From an uncultured Fibrobacter sp. (lineage in GTDB: Bacteria; Fibrobacterota; Fibrobacteria; Fibrobacterales; Fibrobacteraceae): a stretch of DNA of 64,000 bases. Location of the stretch: contig CAMKMX010000002.1 of assembly GCA_946414025.1 (NCBI GenBank), positions 62,001-126,000 of the forward strand. The letters run 5' to 3'. How positions within the stretch are numbered: position 1 is the first letter of the stretch; each line of letters opens with the position of its first letter. The translations under genes were made by a program, and so were the position numbers. The notes beneath the pieces are model-generated. The model made no database searches. It was not told the origin of the DNA and worked only from the letters and a program-made list of their open reading frames with translations. Below, piece by piece: positions 18,854-27,853 of the stretch.

Positions 18854-20881
18854 ATGAAACTTTTCGCCCCCTTTCAGAAGCTTGTCCTGATATCCCTGGC
18901 GGTGTGGGTGGTCCACATCGTCTTGCGGGTCCTGTTGCTGTTCCGCAGCAACCCCTACGGATTCCCCTTCGTAAGTAAGCCGGACTGGTTCATCTTTCAT
19001 GCGGTCTGTATCGACTTCATGTGGATTGTGAACGCCTTGGTGGTGTTTATCGTCTTGGGAGCGTTGGTCGCACTTCTCGTCTCCAAGATCAAACCGGACT
19101 CGAAAACTGCAGTTGGCCAAAAAGTTGCAAAAGTCACCGCTGTGATCTACGCCATTTTCCACAGCGCGATTCTGCTGCTCACGCTCCTGGACAACGAGAC
19201 CCAGCGTTTCTTGGGCGGGCACTTGACCTTCGGGTTGGTGGACACCTACAAGGACACTTCGTCCATCATCGTGTTCTATGACTACGTGGCCAACGATTTG
19301 TCGGTGCCTTACCTGCAGTTCGTGGTGCTCTTGCTGATGTTGCCTGCGGCCTACGGCCTGTATCGTCTGTTCTGCAAGTGGTATTGCCAACGCACCGTCG
19401 GTGCCGACAGTTCCTGCGAAAGCCACTTCTACGTGAAAAAATCCGTCATCGCCATGCTGGTATTCTACATCGCCTCTTACCTGTTCGTTTACTTTATCTG
19501 GACCGGTAACGCCCGCATGACAAAGCTCCGTCCGGTGGTATCGCTGATTTATCGGGACCTGTTCGAATCCAAGACGGCACAGGGACTTTCCGAAGCGGAT
19601 CTTGTCACCTACCGCATGGCCTACCAGAACCTTTGGCAAAAGGTGGAAGGGGATTCGTCATGGCAGTTTGTGGATAGCGACGCTGGTAACCACCTGCCCC
19701 TTTACCGCGAACCGACCCAGGCTCTGCTCCAGAGCGAAAAACTGGCGGCCCAGCGTGAAATGCGGCCCAATTTCATTTTGGTGTTGATGGAATCCCAGCG
19801 GGGCTTCAACACGGGTTACATGAACCCACAAATCCAGCCGTCGCCTACGCCTTTTATGGATTCCCTGGCGGCACATTCCCACGTGTGGATGCGCATGCAT
19901 ACTAGCGGCGTTCCCACTACCGGCGGCGTGCTTTCCACCCACATCGGCATCCCGCATCATTCCCGTTTGGCGCAGGCCACCGACCTTGCCCACGTGACGC
20001 TCCCCAGCTTTGTCTCCGTATTGACCGAGAACGGCTACAGCACTCATTACATGTCTGCCGCCGACCCCGCTTGGGACAATCTGGGCGTCTGGATGTCCAA
20101 GTGGTATACGCAACAGCATTACAACCGCGAACGTGAAGACGACTCCACCTTCATGGACAACGCCATCGAATATGTGCGCGACACGTTGGCCAAGAGCGGA
20201 AAGCCCTTCCTGGCCACCCTCATGACCCGCTCCAACCATTACCCCTTCAACTTTGCGGCGGGCATGACCGACGAAGAAAAGAACCGCCCTCTGCAGGAGC
20301 GCATCAATGTGACCATGGGCTATGCCGACCGGCAACTGGCCCGGTTCATCCGCGCGGTAGAAAACGAGGAATGGTATAAGAACACCTATGTGATCGTCAT
20401 GGCGGACCACGGATTCCCTCTGGGCGAAAACGGCGTTTCTACCATGAACGGTGGCGGATTTTCCAATGTGAGCTGGATTCCCTTCATGATTCACGGCGAA
20501 GGCTTGGACGCTACCCGCGATACCACCACGGCGGCCCAAATCGACATCGCCCCCACGGTGCTTGAACTGGCGGGCTTTGCCGTGCCCAACATTTTTATGG
20601 GCCATAATTTGCTGAGGGCTGACACGGTTCAATTGGGCCTTTCCCTGGGGGCCTATTCCGGCTATTCTGCCATCGGACTCGACGGCTACCGCTTTGTGGC
20701 CAAGTACCCCTCCTTCGACGAAACCTACCTCTTCGCCGACAGCGACACCCGCCAGGAACACGAACTTCTTGCCGGCAGTTCCGCCCCTTCGGACGGTGTA
20801 CAAAAAGAGGGCGCCTACCTGAAGGCAACCCTCGATACTCTGATCAAAATTTCGGACTACACCCTTGAAAAGGGCTTGTAG
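18854..20881 (+). CDS. LTA-synthase/sulfatase-like membrane phosphotransferase
   Basis: A 675-aa protein with about five transmembrane helices in the first 215 residues and a large extracytoplasmic alkaline-phosphatase-superfamily domain. Metal-site features are visible: FILVLMESQRGFN, then TSGVPTTGGVLSTHIG with the candidate nucleophilic Thr, HYPF, and VIVMADHGFPLG. This is the layout of LTA synthase and OpgB-type phosphoglycerol or phosphoethanolamine transferases. In a Gram-negative host a role in modifying periplasmic or surface glycans is more likely than teichoic acid synthesis. Its ATG starts on the base after the iorB stop, so it is co-transcribed with iorAB, though no shared function is evident. 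Confidence 0.82.
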   Translation: MKLFAPFQKLVLISLAVWVVHIVLRVLLLFRSNPYGFPFVSKPDWFIFHAVCIDFMWIVNALVVFIVLGALVALLVSKIKPDSKTAVGQKVAKVTAVIYAIFHSAILLLTLLDNETQRFLGGHLTFGLVDTYKDTSSIIVFYDYVANDLSVPYLQFVVLLLMLPAAYGLYRLFCKWYCQRTVGADSSCESHFYVKKSVIAMLVFYIASYLFVYFIWTGNARMTKLRPVVSLIYRDLFESKTAQGLSEADLVTYRMAYQNLWQKVEGDSSWQFVDSDAGNHLPLYREPTQALLQSEKLAAQREMRPNFILVLMESQRGFNTGYMNPQIQPSPTPFMDSLAAHSHVWMRMHTSGVPTTGGVLSTHIGIPHHSRLAQATDLAHVTLPSFVSVLTENGYSTHYMSAADPAWDNLGVWMSKWYTQQHYNREREDDSTFMDNAIEYVRDTLAKSGKPFLATLMTRSNHYPFNFAAGMTDEEKNRPLQERINVTMGYADRQLARFIRAVENEEWYKNTYVIVMADHGFPLGENGVSTMNGGGFSNVSWIPFMIHGEGLDATRDTTTAAQIDIAPTVLELAGFAVPNIFMGHNLLRADTVQLGLSLGAYSGYSAIGLDGYRFVAKYPSFDETYLFADSDTRQEHELLAGSSAPSDGVQKEGAYLKATLDTLIKISDYTLEKGL

Positions 20882-20905
20882 TGTGATAATCGTCACGATT
20901 TGTTC

Positions 20906-20957
20906 CGGTTGCGGCAGAAAGTAAATAATTGTTTTCTGCGGAAACCGCATTTTTTTC
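20906..20957 (+). terminator. Terminator with an interrupted long stem
   Basis: The inner stem is GCAGAAA with TTTCTGC and the outer stem is CGGTT with AACCG, separated by a small internal loop. A run of seven T follows. It closes the iorA-iorB-sulfatase operon before the GH5 gene. Confidence 0.65.
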
Positions 20958-21034
20958 ATACAATCGCGAAATTATAGCGTATAAAAGATTATTTTATGGA
21001 AAAAAGTGGGCATTCTGTTGCCCTAGGGGTTTTT

Positions 21035-23401
21035 ATGTCTTTTTTCAACAAAAAAAATCGTTTTGCAATTTTGGTTGCTGGTTTTGCCTTCTTGTTCGGA
21101 TGCTCCGACAGCAGCTCCCCTTCGAATCCCTTGCCTGAGGGATCCGAGGATATATCTAGCGATTCGAACGATTCTCCCGTAAGTTCATCGGTTTACACTA
21201 TTCCAGGAACCATTGTTGGCAATTCTTCGGCGTCGGGGGCGTTGCCTTTTGATGTTTCTACCTTGCCAGGGGTCTATACGGCTTCTGCGAATCTGAATTA
21301 CAATGTCAGCGGCATCGCTGAATTTGGGCCTTTCCAAAAGGGAGCCGCTATTAGTGTCTATGGGTTGGATTCTTCCTCTATGAAGAATTCTCCTACAGCG
21401 GTGAACTCTGCCGTGTCCACTGATGAGGGAAATTTTTCTTCACAGGGTTCCATTACCTCTAATTATGCCAATGTCGTTGTTTCCGGGTCGTACTTCAATT
21501 TGTTTACCCAGGATAAGGCAAACATTACGCTAAATGCCGTGATGAATATGCAGGGGCGAACATCGGCCAATGTCAATATATTGACCCGTCTAGCTTATGA
21601 TCGCATAGTTTATTTGGTGGCTAAGGATTCCGTACCTTTTTCAAAGGCAAAAGTTCAAGCAGAAAAAGAGATTCAGGCCGCTTTGGGGCTGATTTACGAT
21701 AAGACTCCTTTTGAAAACATTAACATAAGTACCGATGGTCAGGCAGGAGCGAATTTGATTATTGCAATCTTTACGCTTACTTTGGAGGACAATCCTTCGG
21801 ATGCCGCTTCTAACATTGCGACCATTGCGGCGGACATAGCAGCCGATGGAACATGGGATGATGCGAGTTTAAAGACAAAAATTGCAGATTCACTGTATAA
21901 GCAGAATCTTTTCTCGTTGGTGAACATTACAAAGAATGCTACCGGAAACAGCAACATTAAGGTAAAAGGTTTGGGTCCCATTAATTTCTGGGCTTACCAA
22001 TACGGATTAGGAGAATGCACCGTAGAAAATGATGGTGCTACCGCAACAAATACGAATACACTCAGTAGAAAGAACGGATCGACCTTCCTCTGCAAGGATT
22101 CCAGTTGGCAGGAGGTTTCTGCAGCCCTCCTTTATAGCAACGAAGTTGCCGCCGAATTAGGTGAGTGTAACTCCTCGACAAATGGAACTACTGGTAAGTA
22201 CAAGGAGGACGATGTCATCTGCAAGCAGAACTACTGGCAGAAGATGTCTGATGAAGAAAAAATTAATGCCGAAGTGTCGCAAAAGGAGGGGGATTGTTCC
22301 GAATCAAACAACCTGGCGATAGTGAACATCGAATCAAGCTATTACCAATGCAATGCCTCCATGTGGAAAAAGTTAGACAAAACCCCTGTAGATTATTCCA
22401 AGGGCCGCACCATGAACAAGAAACTAGGTCGGGGCATTAATTTTGGAAACTCCTGGGAGTCTGAAGGTTCAAATGATTGCGGTTGGAGTAACTGTATCCA
22501 GGACGGTTGGTTCAAGACGGCCAAGGATGCTGGGTTCAACTCCATAAGGTTGCCTGTCCGTTGGGAAAATGATGCGGCCTATGATGGAACTCTCAACAGC
22601 TCAAGGCTGGCTGGTGTCAAGGCCGATATTGACCTGGCTCTTGCTCAGGGCCTTGTGGTTATTGTAAACGCCCACCATCACAATAAGTTAAATGATGCTG
22701 CTGCCAATTATTCTACCAATCCAGGTTCGTACAATACTGAAAAACAGAAATTCTTGAACATGTGGAAAAACATTGCCACGGCTATGAATTCCTACGGTGA
22801 TGATAAAGTTGTATTGGAAATCCTGAATGAACCGCATGGAATACAGATGGCCCAGGTGAATGATTTAATGACTTCGGCATACCAGGTGATACGCCAGAAC
22901 GCTCCAGGCAAGACAATTATGTTCGAATCTGCTGGATATTCCAAGTTTGCGCAGATTCCTAGCTTGGATTTGCCTGCCGATGGAAACATCATAGTCTCTG
23001 GTCATTATTACGACCCCTACACCTTTACCCATCAAGGACACGACTATGACTATAATGCCAATGCTTCGTTCAGTGAAACCACGATAGAGAATGATTTTAA
23101 GAGTTATGCAGAATCTATTGCTGCCGCCTTCCCGGATATCAATGGTGGCTGTGTGCCCATCAATATGGGTGAGTTTGGCGTTGCATCGACCAATGGTGGT
23201 AGTGGAATCTCAGAGACCAAGCGGGCCCAATGGACCGAAGCTGTTATCCAGCAGGCCGAAAAATACGGCTTCTCCTGGCACTACTGGGGTTTTGCGGGTG
23301 TTGGGGGATTTGAGGCCTACAATAAGGGCTCGAATTCCTGGTATTCCGAAATCAAGGCGGTCTTCGACAAGTATTTAGGTAACCCGTCAACTGTTAAGTA
23401 A
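21035..23401 (+). CDS. GH5 cellulase lipoprotein with N-terminal accessory region
   Basis: A 788-aa lipoprotein endoglucanase. I chose the ATG at 21035 because it follows AGGGG and puts the lipobox (AFLFGC) at a normal distance. An upstream ATG at 20996 has no site. Residues 30 to about 300 form an uncharacterised secreted domain, followed by three Cys-containing repeats of about 45 residues (for example GECTVEND...FLCKDSSW). The C-terminal catalytic domain of about 335 residues begins LGRGINFGNSWES and has acid/base Glu599 in LEILNEP and nucleophile Glu713 in NMGEFGV, in the style of GH5_4. Converges with a closely related GH5 gene. Likely cell-surface cellulose or xyloglucan hydrolysis. Confidence 0.92.
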   Translation: MSFFNKKNRFAILVAGFAFLFGCSDSSSPSNPLPEGSEDISSDSNDSPVSSSVYTIPGTIVGNSSASGALPFDVSTLPGVYTASANLNYNVSGIAEFGPFQKGAAISVYGLDSSSMKNSPTAVNSAVSTDEGNFSSQGSITSNYANVVVSGSYFNLFTQDKANITLNAVMNMQGRTSANVNILTRLAYDRIVYLVAKDSVPFSKAKVQAEKEIQAALGLIYDKTPFENINISTDGQAGANLIIAIFTLTLEDNPSDAASNIATIAADIAADGTWDDASLKTKIADSLYKQNLFSLVNITKNATGNSNIKVKGLGPINFWAYQYGLGECTVENDGATATNTNTLSRKNGSTFLCKDSSWQEVSAALLYSNEVAAELGECNSSTNGTTGKYKEDDVICKQNYWQKMSDEEKINAEVSQKEGDCSESNNLAIVNIESSYYQCNASMWKKLDKTPVDYSKGRTMNKKLGRGINFGNSWESEGSNDCGWSNCIQDGWFKTAKDAGFNSIRLPVRWENDAAYDGTLNSSRLAGVKADIDLALAQGLVVIVNAHHHNKLNDAAANYSTNPGSYNTEKQKFLNMWKNIATAMNSYGDDKVVLEILNEPHGIQMAQVNDLMTSAYQVIRQNAPGKTIMFESAGYSKFAQIPSLDLPADGNIIVSGHYYDPYTFTHQGHDYDYNANASFSETTIENDFKSYAESIAAAFPDINGGCVPINMGEFGVASTNGGSGISETKRAQWTEAVIQQAEKYGFSWHYWGFAGVGGFEAYNKGSNSWYSEIKAVFDKYLGNPSTVK

Positions 23402-23428
23402 CGATTACTCAGTAAGGGTTATATGAAA

Positions 23429-23455
23429 AGGCGCTTCTCTTGAAGCGCCTTTTTG
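23429..23455. terminator. Bidirectional terminator between convergent GH5 genes
   Basis: The stem AGGCGCTTC/GAAGCGCCT is followed by TTTTT on the plus strand and preceded by AAAA, so it can serve both convergent cellulase genes. Confidence 0.9.
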
Positions 23456-23471
23456 AATTGCGGTAGAAAAA

Positions 23472-24629
23472 TTACTTGCTGAAGAATGCCTCAGGAAAGC
23501 CCGGGTACCACTTGTTGTTGTTCCTGTCGTAGGCTTCGAAACCGCCCACCTTTGTGAATCCCCAGTAATGCCATGACATATCAAAGTTCTCTGCAGCCTG
23601 TACCGCCTTTTTGGCCCAAAGGGCCTTTTTGGCGTCAGAGGTAGGGGTCCCGTTGCGGTTGCAGCTGCTTTGGGTGCCCTTGCCGCCAGATACGCCGAAT
23701 TCGCCCATGTTCATAGGGACGCTTCCCCCGTTCACATCGGGGTATAGTTTTTGAGCCAATGCCACATAGTTTTTCAGGTCTCCCGCAGCGGTGTTGCTGT
23801 AGGCAGCGTCCCCAACGCAGGCTTCGTCGCCATGCCCCTCGTGACTAAAATTGTATGGCTCGTAATAATGGCCGCTGTAAATGATGTTTCCGTCTTCGGG
23901 GAGCGTCAAAAATTCCAAGTCAGCAAACTTTGCCGCATGGAAGGCCTCGAACATGATGGTCTTTTTAGGGGCATTTTTACGGATGACGTCGTAGGCGCTG
24001 AGCATGATGTCATTTACGAGATCTTCTCCGGGAATGGTTGGCTCGTTGAGGATTTCCAGCACCAGCAGGGAATCGGGGAACTTGTTTAACTCCTTGGAAA
24101 CTTGGTCCCACAGGGCCAAAAAGTGGGCCTTTTCGGCTTCGAATAGGACTACGGAATCTGCTTGTCCACGAAAAGCTCCGCCCCCAAGATCATTGAGGGT
24201 TGTGTAGTGATGGAAGTTGACCACTACGGCAAGTCCTTGGTCAATGGCCAGCTGGATATCTTCTTTGACTCCTTTCAGGCGCTCTGGGTTGACCGTGTGG
24301 GTTTCGTAGTCGGAGTCTTCGTTCCACCGGACGGGCAGGCGCACAGAGTTAAAGCCCGCTTCCTTAATGATTTTGAAGTCGTTGTCTTCAATGGGGTTGC
24401 CCCAGCCTCCGTCCAGTTTGCCCCAGCTTTGGGAATCCCAAGAATTGCCTAGGTTGATTCCCTTTCCCAGTCTTTGGTTCATGGCTCTACCGGCAGAGTA
24501 ATCTATGGCGGCATGGGTCTTTTGGCCGTCATTTTCTTTCTTTTCCGCCTTGGTGGGGGAGTTGTCGTCATCGAAGCATCCGGTCAAGGCGATTCCTAGG
24601 GAAAGAAAAAAGGGGAGCAATTTTTTCAT
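23472..24629 (-). CDS. GH5 (GH5_4-type) cellulase lipoprotein
   Basis: A 385-aa protein. Signal peptide with lipobox ALTGC (Cys18), a short acidic/Lys linker, then a complete GH5 domain from about residue 43: LGKGINLGNSWDS, NSVRLPVRWN, acid/base Glu196 in LEILNEP, nucleophile Glu310 in MNMGEFGV, and the Trp-rich SWHYWGF near the end. The catalytic domain closely matches that of the convergent gene at 21035 (DYSxGRxMNxxLGxGIN in both), pointing to duplication and inversion. It lacks the other protein's N-terminal accessory domain. Expected to cleave beta-1,4-glucan at the cell surface. Confidence 0.94.
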   Translation of the reverse strand: MKKLLPFFLSLGIALTGCFDDDNSPTKAEKKENDGQKTHAAIDYSAGRAMNQRLGKGINLGNSWDSQSWGKLDGGWGNPIEDNDFKIIKEAGFNSVRLPVRWNEDSDYETHTVNPERLKGVKEDIQLAIDQGLAVVVNFHHYTTLNDLGGGAFRGQADSVVLFEAEKAHFLALWDQVSKELNKFPDSLLVLEILNEPTIPGEDLVNDIMLSAYDVIRKNAPKKTIMFEAFHAAKFADLEFLTLPEDGNIIYSGHYYEPYNFSHEGHGDEACVGDAAYSNTAAGDLKNYVALAQKLYPDVNGGSVPMNMGEFGVSGGKGTQSSCNRNGTPTSDAKKALWAKKAVQAAENFDMSWHYWGFTKVGGFEAYDRNNNKWYPGFPEAFFSK

Positions 24630-24850
24630 AAAAACCTCAATTATAGCTAGAAAATAGAATAATTGGCTTTTTTTTGCCCCGCATTCCTCAAAACAATGTG
24701 TTTACCCAGGAAAACACTTTATAAAGGGCTAAAATTCCTTTTTTTTCGAAAAATTTTAAATATGAGTGTATATTTTAAATTAGGTATATCTTATTTAAAA
24801 AAAACAAGTTATATTATAGGCGATTTGATTTTTGGAGAAATTTGACCAAT
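24630..24850. promoter_or_regulatory. Divergent promoter region
   Basis: A 221-bp AT-rich spacer between the minus-strand GH5 gene and the plus-strand secreted operon. It contains several TATA-like boxes, for example GTATATTTT near 24768 and AGTTATATTATAGG near 24810. The latter is the best candidate -10 for the operon, 35-40 bp before its ATG. No coding frame is convincing here. Confidence 0.5.
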
Positions 24851-25597
24851 ATGAATGGAAATTTTTGCCGAATGCTATGCTGCAGCGTGCTTGTTTCGCT
24901 GCTGTGGACATCGTTATCTTTCGCGAGCTATTACGGCTTCAGTGATTATCGCGATAGGGACCAATATCGTTTTACGACGAAGGTGGCCAAGCCGTTCCGA
25001 CCAGACAAGGAGGTCGTGACCGTGGTGATGCGCGAAGCTATCCCCCGCGGTGGTGGCTATACGTACCAGTATCCCCGTGAAAATCCCGAGCCAATCCTCA
25101 CGGACAAGTACGCTATGGAAGGGGCTCTTTCCATGGAGATTGAGCTTATTGCCAGCGACTATTCTGGTGTGGCAATCTGTATTGCGGGCTCAGTTGACTT
25201 GACCCCGTACTTGGAAGAGGGCGTCCTGGAGTTCTGGATCAAGGGTGACAAGGGTGGCGAGAACGCCCTGTTCGTGCTGGTGGATGATGGCGTCAAGAGC
25301 GGTGGCGAATCCTTGCAGGTCAAGCTCCGTTCTAAAAGCTTGGGTGAAATCACGACAGAGTGGAAGCATTTCAGCATTCCACTTAAGCTTTTTGGTATGA
25401 CCGGCGTTTATTGGGATGCCAAGAACACCCGCGAAGTTATGCTGCCCTTCAGCTGGAGCAACTTCAAGGGATTCCGTCTCGAAGTCCGCAAGGATGAAAA
25501 CGAGGCCTTTAAGGTCTGGATTGACGATATTGTAATCAAGAAACACGGTAAGCCCTATGAAGGCCCGGCCAACTATCCGTTCCGGAATGAGATTTAA
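24851..25597 (+). CDS. Secreted CBM11-like (galactose-binding fold) protein
   Basis: A 248-aa exported protein. I chose ATG 24851 because GGAGA lies about 12 bp upstream. A TTG at 24842 is too close to that site. The hydrophobic leader ends LSFASYYG. The remainder is beta-rich: a stretch reading LEFWIKGDKGGENALFVLV, then TEWKHFSIPLKLF, then FRLEVRKDENEAFKVWIDDI. This is the pattern of CBM11-like or other galactose-binding-fold carbohydrate modules. It is the first gene of a six-gene run (to 34123) of exported proteins and is probably a glucan-binding surface component. The exact CBM family is not certain. Confidence 0.65.
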   Translation: MNGNFCRMLCCSVLVSLLWTSLSFASYYGFSDYRDRDQYRFTTKVAKPFRPDKEVVTVVMREAIPRGGGYTYQYPRENPEPILTDKYAMEGALSMEIELIASDYSGVAICIAGSVDLTPYLEEGVLEFWIKGDKGGENALFVLVDDGVKSGGESLQVKLRSKSLGEITTEWKHFSIPLKLFGMTGVYWDAKNTREVMLPFSWSNFKGFRLEVRKDENEAFKVWIDDIVIKKHGKPYEGPANYPFRNEI

Positions 25598-25606
25598 GGG
25601 GTTTGT

Positions 25607-27838
25607 ATGCGCAAATTAGTATCTGTATTTACCCTAGTTCTTTTGGCAAGTTCGGCATGGGCTTTGCCTCCCCAACTGCAGTTAGATTCCATCCACGCTT
25701 CCCTGGATACTCTTTCAGGGAACATGGAATCCACTTTGCTCGGCAAGGATGATCTTCCGTTGGCGGTGTCCGGCTATATGGCTTTCCGTTTGAAGAATTT
25801 CCATTATTCCGAAAGGAGCCCTTGGGTCAAGAACGATATAGCACGTACGGCTGTTGATGCCATGCTGAACGTGAATATCGTGGCTATGCCGAACTCCTAT
25901 ATGACCTTGTTCACAAACCTGATGTTCCCCTTCGATCTGACGGGCCTTTACACCAATTCTTTGGGTAAACAACCTACGCAAGTTCCGACAAATGATGAGC
26001 GTGTTTTGTATGATCATTCGACGGACTATTATTCCTCTACCATTAACGAGGAATTAAATGTAGGTGTGGATATTCGTGCCGGGGTGTTTGGTGCTTACTT
26101 GACTGCCGGTGGCGTCATTTGGGCCAACACCTCTCCCTTGGCTATGTGGGAGCGCGAAACCAACCCCCGCTTTGCCTGGCAGTACGAATTGTTCGAAGAC
26201 GAAAAGACGGTGAGTACCTATTATAAGGAAAAGTCCTTCAAGCCTGTGAAGGAAGGCGGTCGAGCCTTCTGGACCAACCGTTCCTTCGGTGGCGTCTATG
26301 CCAATGTCTATCAGTTGCCCTTCAATATGCATGCCCAGTTCTTGGTGTCCCAGCCTGCCGATATGGATGTGGGAAACCGCGATGGTCTTCGTATGTATGG
26401 TGGCCAGCCTGGCGAATTGGAAATGTCGGGTAGCTATGACTATCGCGGTAGTGTCTATGCGGCCCGTTTAGCTAAAGATAAAATTGCCGATAACCTGACG
26501 GTGGGCTTGAACTACATGGGCGTGATGTTCGATGACGCCATTATCTATGAAGATGAATTCCGCAACCAGTGGATTAGGGAAGGTTACCCACCCACGATTT
26601 TGAATACTCACGTAGGAACGGTCGATGTCCGCGGAAATGTCACACCTAAGCTGTATGTGATGGCGGATGTGGCCTTGAGCGTTACAGATTCATCGGTGTA
26701 TTACCAGTCTGCAGAAGTACTTGGCTATGATTCAACGAATGTCAGTTCGGGCTATTCCAGTGAAACCCATGAATCTTCTATGAATACCCCTCAGGTGGGC
26801 GTCTATGTGAAGGTCCAGAGCAAGTATATCGATGGTTGGCCCATGACCTTGGAAGGTATTTATCTGCCCAAGGAATTCTACTCTCCTTATTCCCTGAGCA
26901 ATCCTTCTCGCTTTCCGGGTTGGCGTAAGGATGAGGCTTATTTGAATGGTGGCTCTCTCCGTTATAGCCCCAATATGATGGGCCTGAACTTGAAAATCGA
27001 ACCCACCTTTAATAGAGGGTATTTCGATGTGCAGTATGGTCAGCATAGACAGATTGAAGAAGGTCAAGATGTCATTATGTTCAATTACCGCCTGAATGGC
27101 CGCAACATGTGGGAAAGCTCCAATTCCTGGACCAAACACAAGCCTCTCTTTATAGCAGACTCCGGTAATGCTTCTGGACCCCATTATGTGGCCCGTGCCG
27201 GTGCCAATCTTGAGACGGGGGGTGGCATTAAGCAGTATCGCCAAAATGGTGGCCTTTGGGGTGGAACCTGGGAACTTTGGGAATCCTTCGTGGCTTACGA
27301 AAATGCCTCGCAGGTTAACGAAGGTGAAGTTCCGACCCATGCCAAGTGGTCCAGCTATTTCTCCTTTATGGGAGGCTATGACATTGGTCATTGGTTCGGA
27401 ACGGACCGCACCATCATGATGACCGGCTACGCCGCACTCTCTGGTGTTTCGAGTACTTTTGCGCCTATTGCCTATAGCGAAGAACAAAAAGATATGTTGA
27501 TGACCAGTTTCTATGGCCAGTTTGAACCGGCTGTGGCCGTGACGCCCACTTTCCATGTTGTGGGTATTCTAGGCTTGGAAACATTCCGCTCCGAAAAGGC
27601 CTATGTTTTGGAACAGTACTCGACAGCTGTGACTGACATGCCTGTGAATGTGTATTACTATAAGAAAGCTCCTATTAATTATTTAGAAACGGCTATGGGC
27701 CTTGGTTTTGACTGGGATTTGGCGGGACGTGTAGGCCTGCATGTCCGTTACAAGTACATGACTCATTCCGACGAGACTGCTCCTGAAAATGATTTCCACT
27801 TCCACTATATTTCCGCCGAAACAAAGGCCTGGTTCTAA
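25607..27838 (+). CDS. Outer-membrane beta-barrel protein
   Basis: A 743-aa protein. The signal peptide ends SSAWA, a short helical segment (SIHASLDTLSGNMES) follows, then alternating hydrophobic/aromatic strands throughout, finishing with the C-terminal aromatic signature ETKAWF typical of outer-membrane barrels. No catalytic motif is visible. It is 9 bp after the CBM-like gene and 15 bp before another barrel gene. The operon context suggests a surface complex for binding or taking up plant polysaccharide fragments. This is inference, as the substrate is not readable from sequence. Confidence 0.75.
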   Translation: MRKLVSVFTLVLLASSAWALPPQLQLDSIHASLDTLSGNMESTLLGKDDLPLAVSGYMAFRLKNFHYSERSPWVKNDIARTAVDAMLNVNIVAMPNSYMTLFTNLMFPFDLTGLYTNSLGKQPTQVPTNDERVLYDHSTDYYSSTINEELNVGVDIRAGVFGAYLTAGGVIWANTSPLAMWERETNPRFAWQYELFEDEKTVSTYYKEKSFKPVKEGGRAFWTNRSFGGVYANVYQLPFNMHAQFLVSQPADMDVGNRDGLRMYGGQPGELEMSGSYDYRGSVYAARLAKDKIADNLTVGLNYMGVMFDDAIIYEDEFRNQWIREGYPPTILNTHVGTVDVRGNVTPKLYVMADVALSVTDSSVYYQSAEVLGYDSTNVSSGYSSETHESSMNTPQVGVYVKVQSKYIDGWPMTLEGIYLPKEFYSPYSLSNPSRFPGWRKDEAYLNGGSLRYSPNMMGLNLKIEPTFNRGYFDVQYGQHRQIEEGQDVIMFNYRLNGRNMWESSNSWTKHKPLFIADSGNASGPHYVARAGANLETGGGIKQYRQNGGLWGGTWELWESFVAYENASQVNEGEVPTHAKWSSYFSFMGGYDIGHWFGTDRTIMMTGYAALSGVSSTFAPIAYSEEQKDMLMTSFYGQFEPAVAVTPTFHVVGILGLETFRSEKAYVLEQYSTAVTDMPVNVYYYKKAPINYLETAMGLGFDWDLAGRVGLHVRYKYMTHSDETAPENDFHFHYISAETKAWF

Positions 27839-27853
27839 GGGAGGGAATAAGAG

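Noticed and set aside
16628..19639. A 1003-codon open frame on the minus strand opposite iorA-iorB
   Set aside because: It is antiphase to two clearly conserved genes, with His/Asp/Val-rich sequence of the type created by GC-rich codon bias. No ribosome-binding site or family match.
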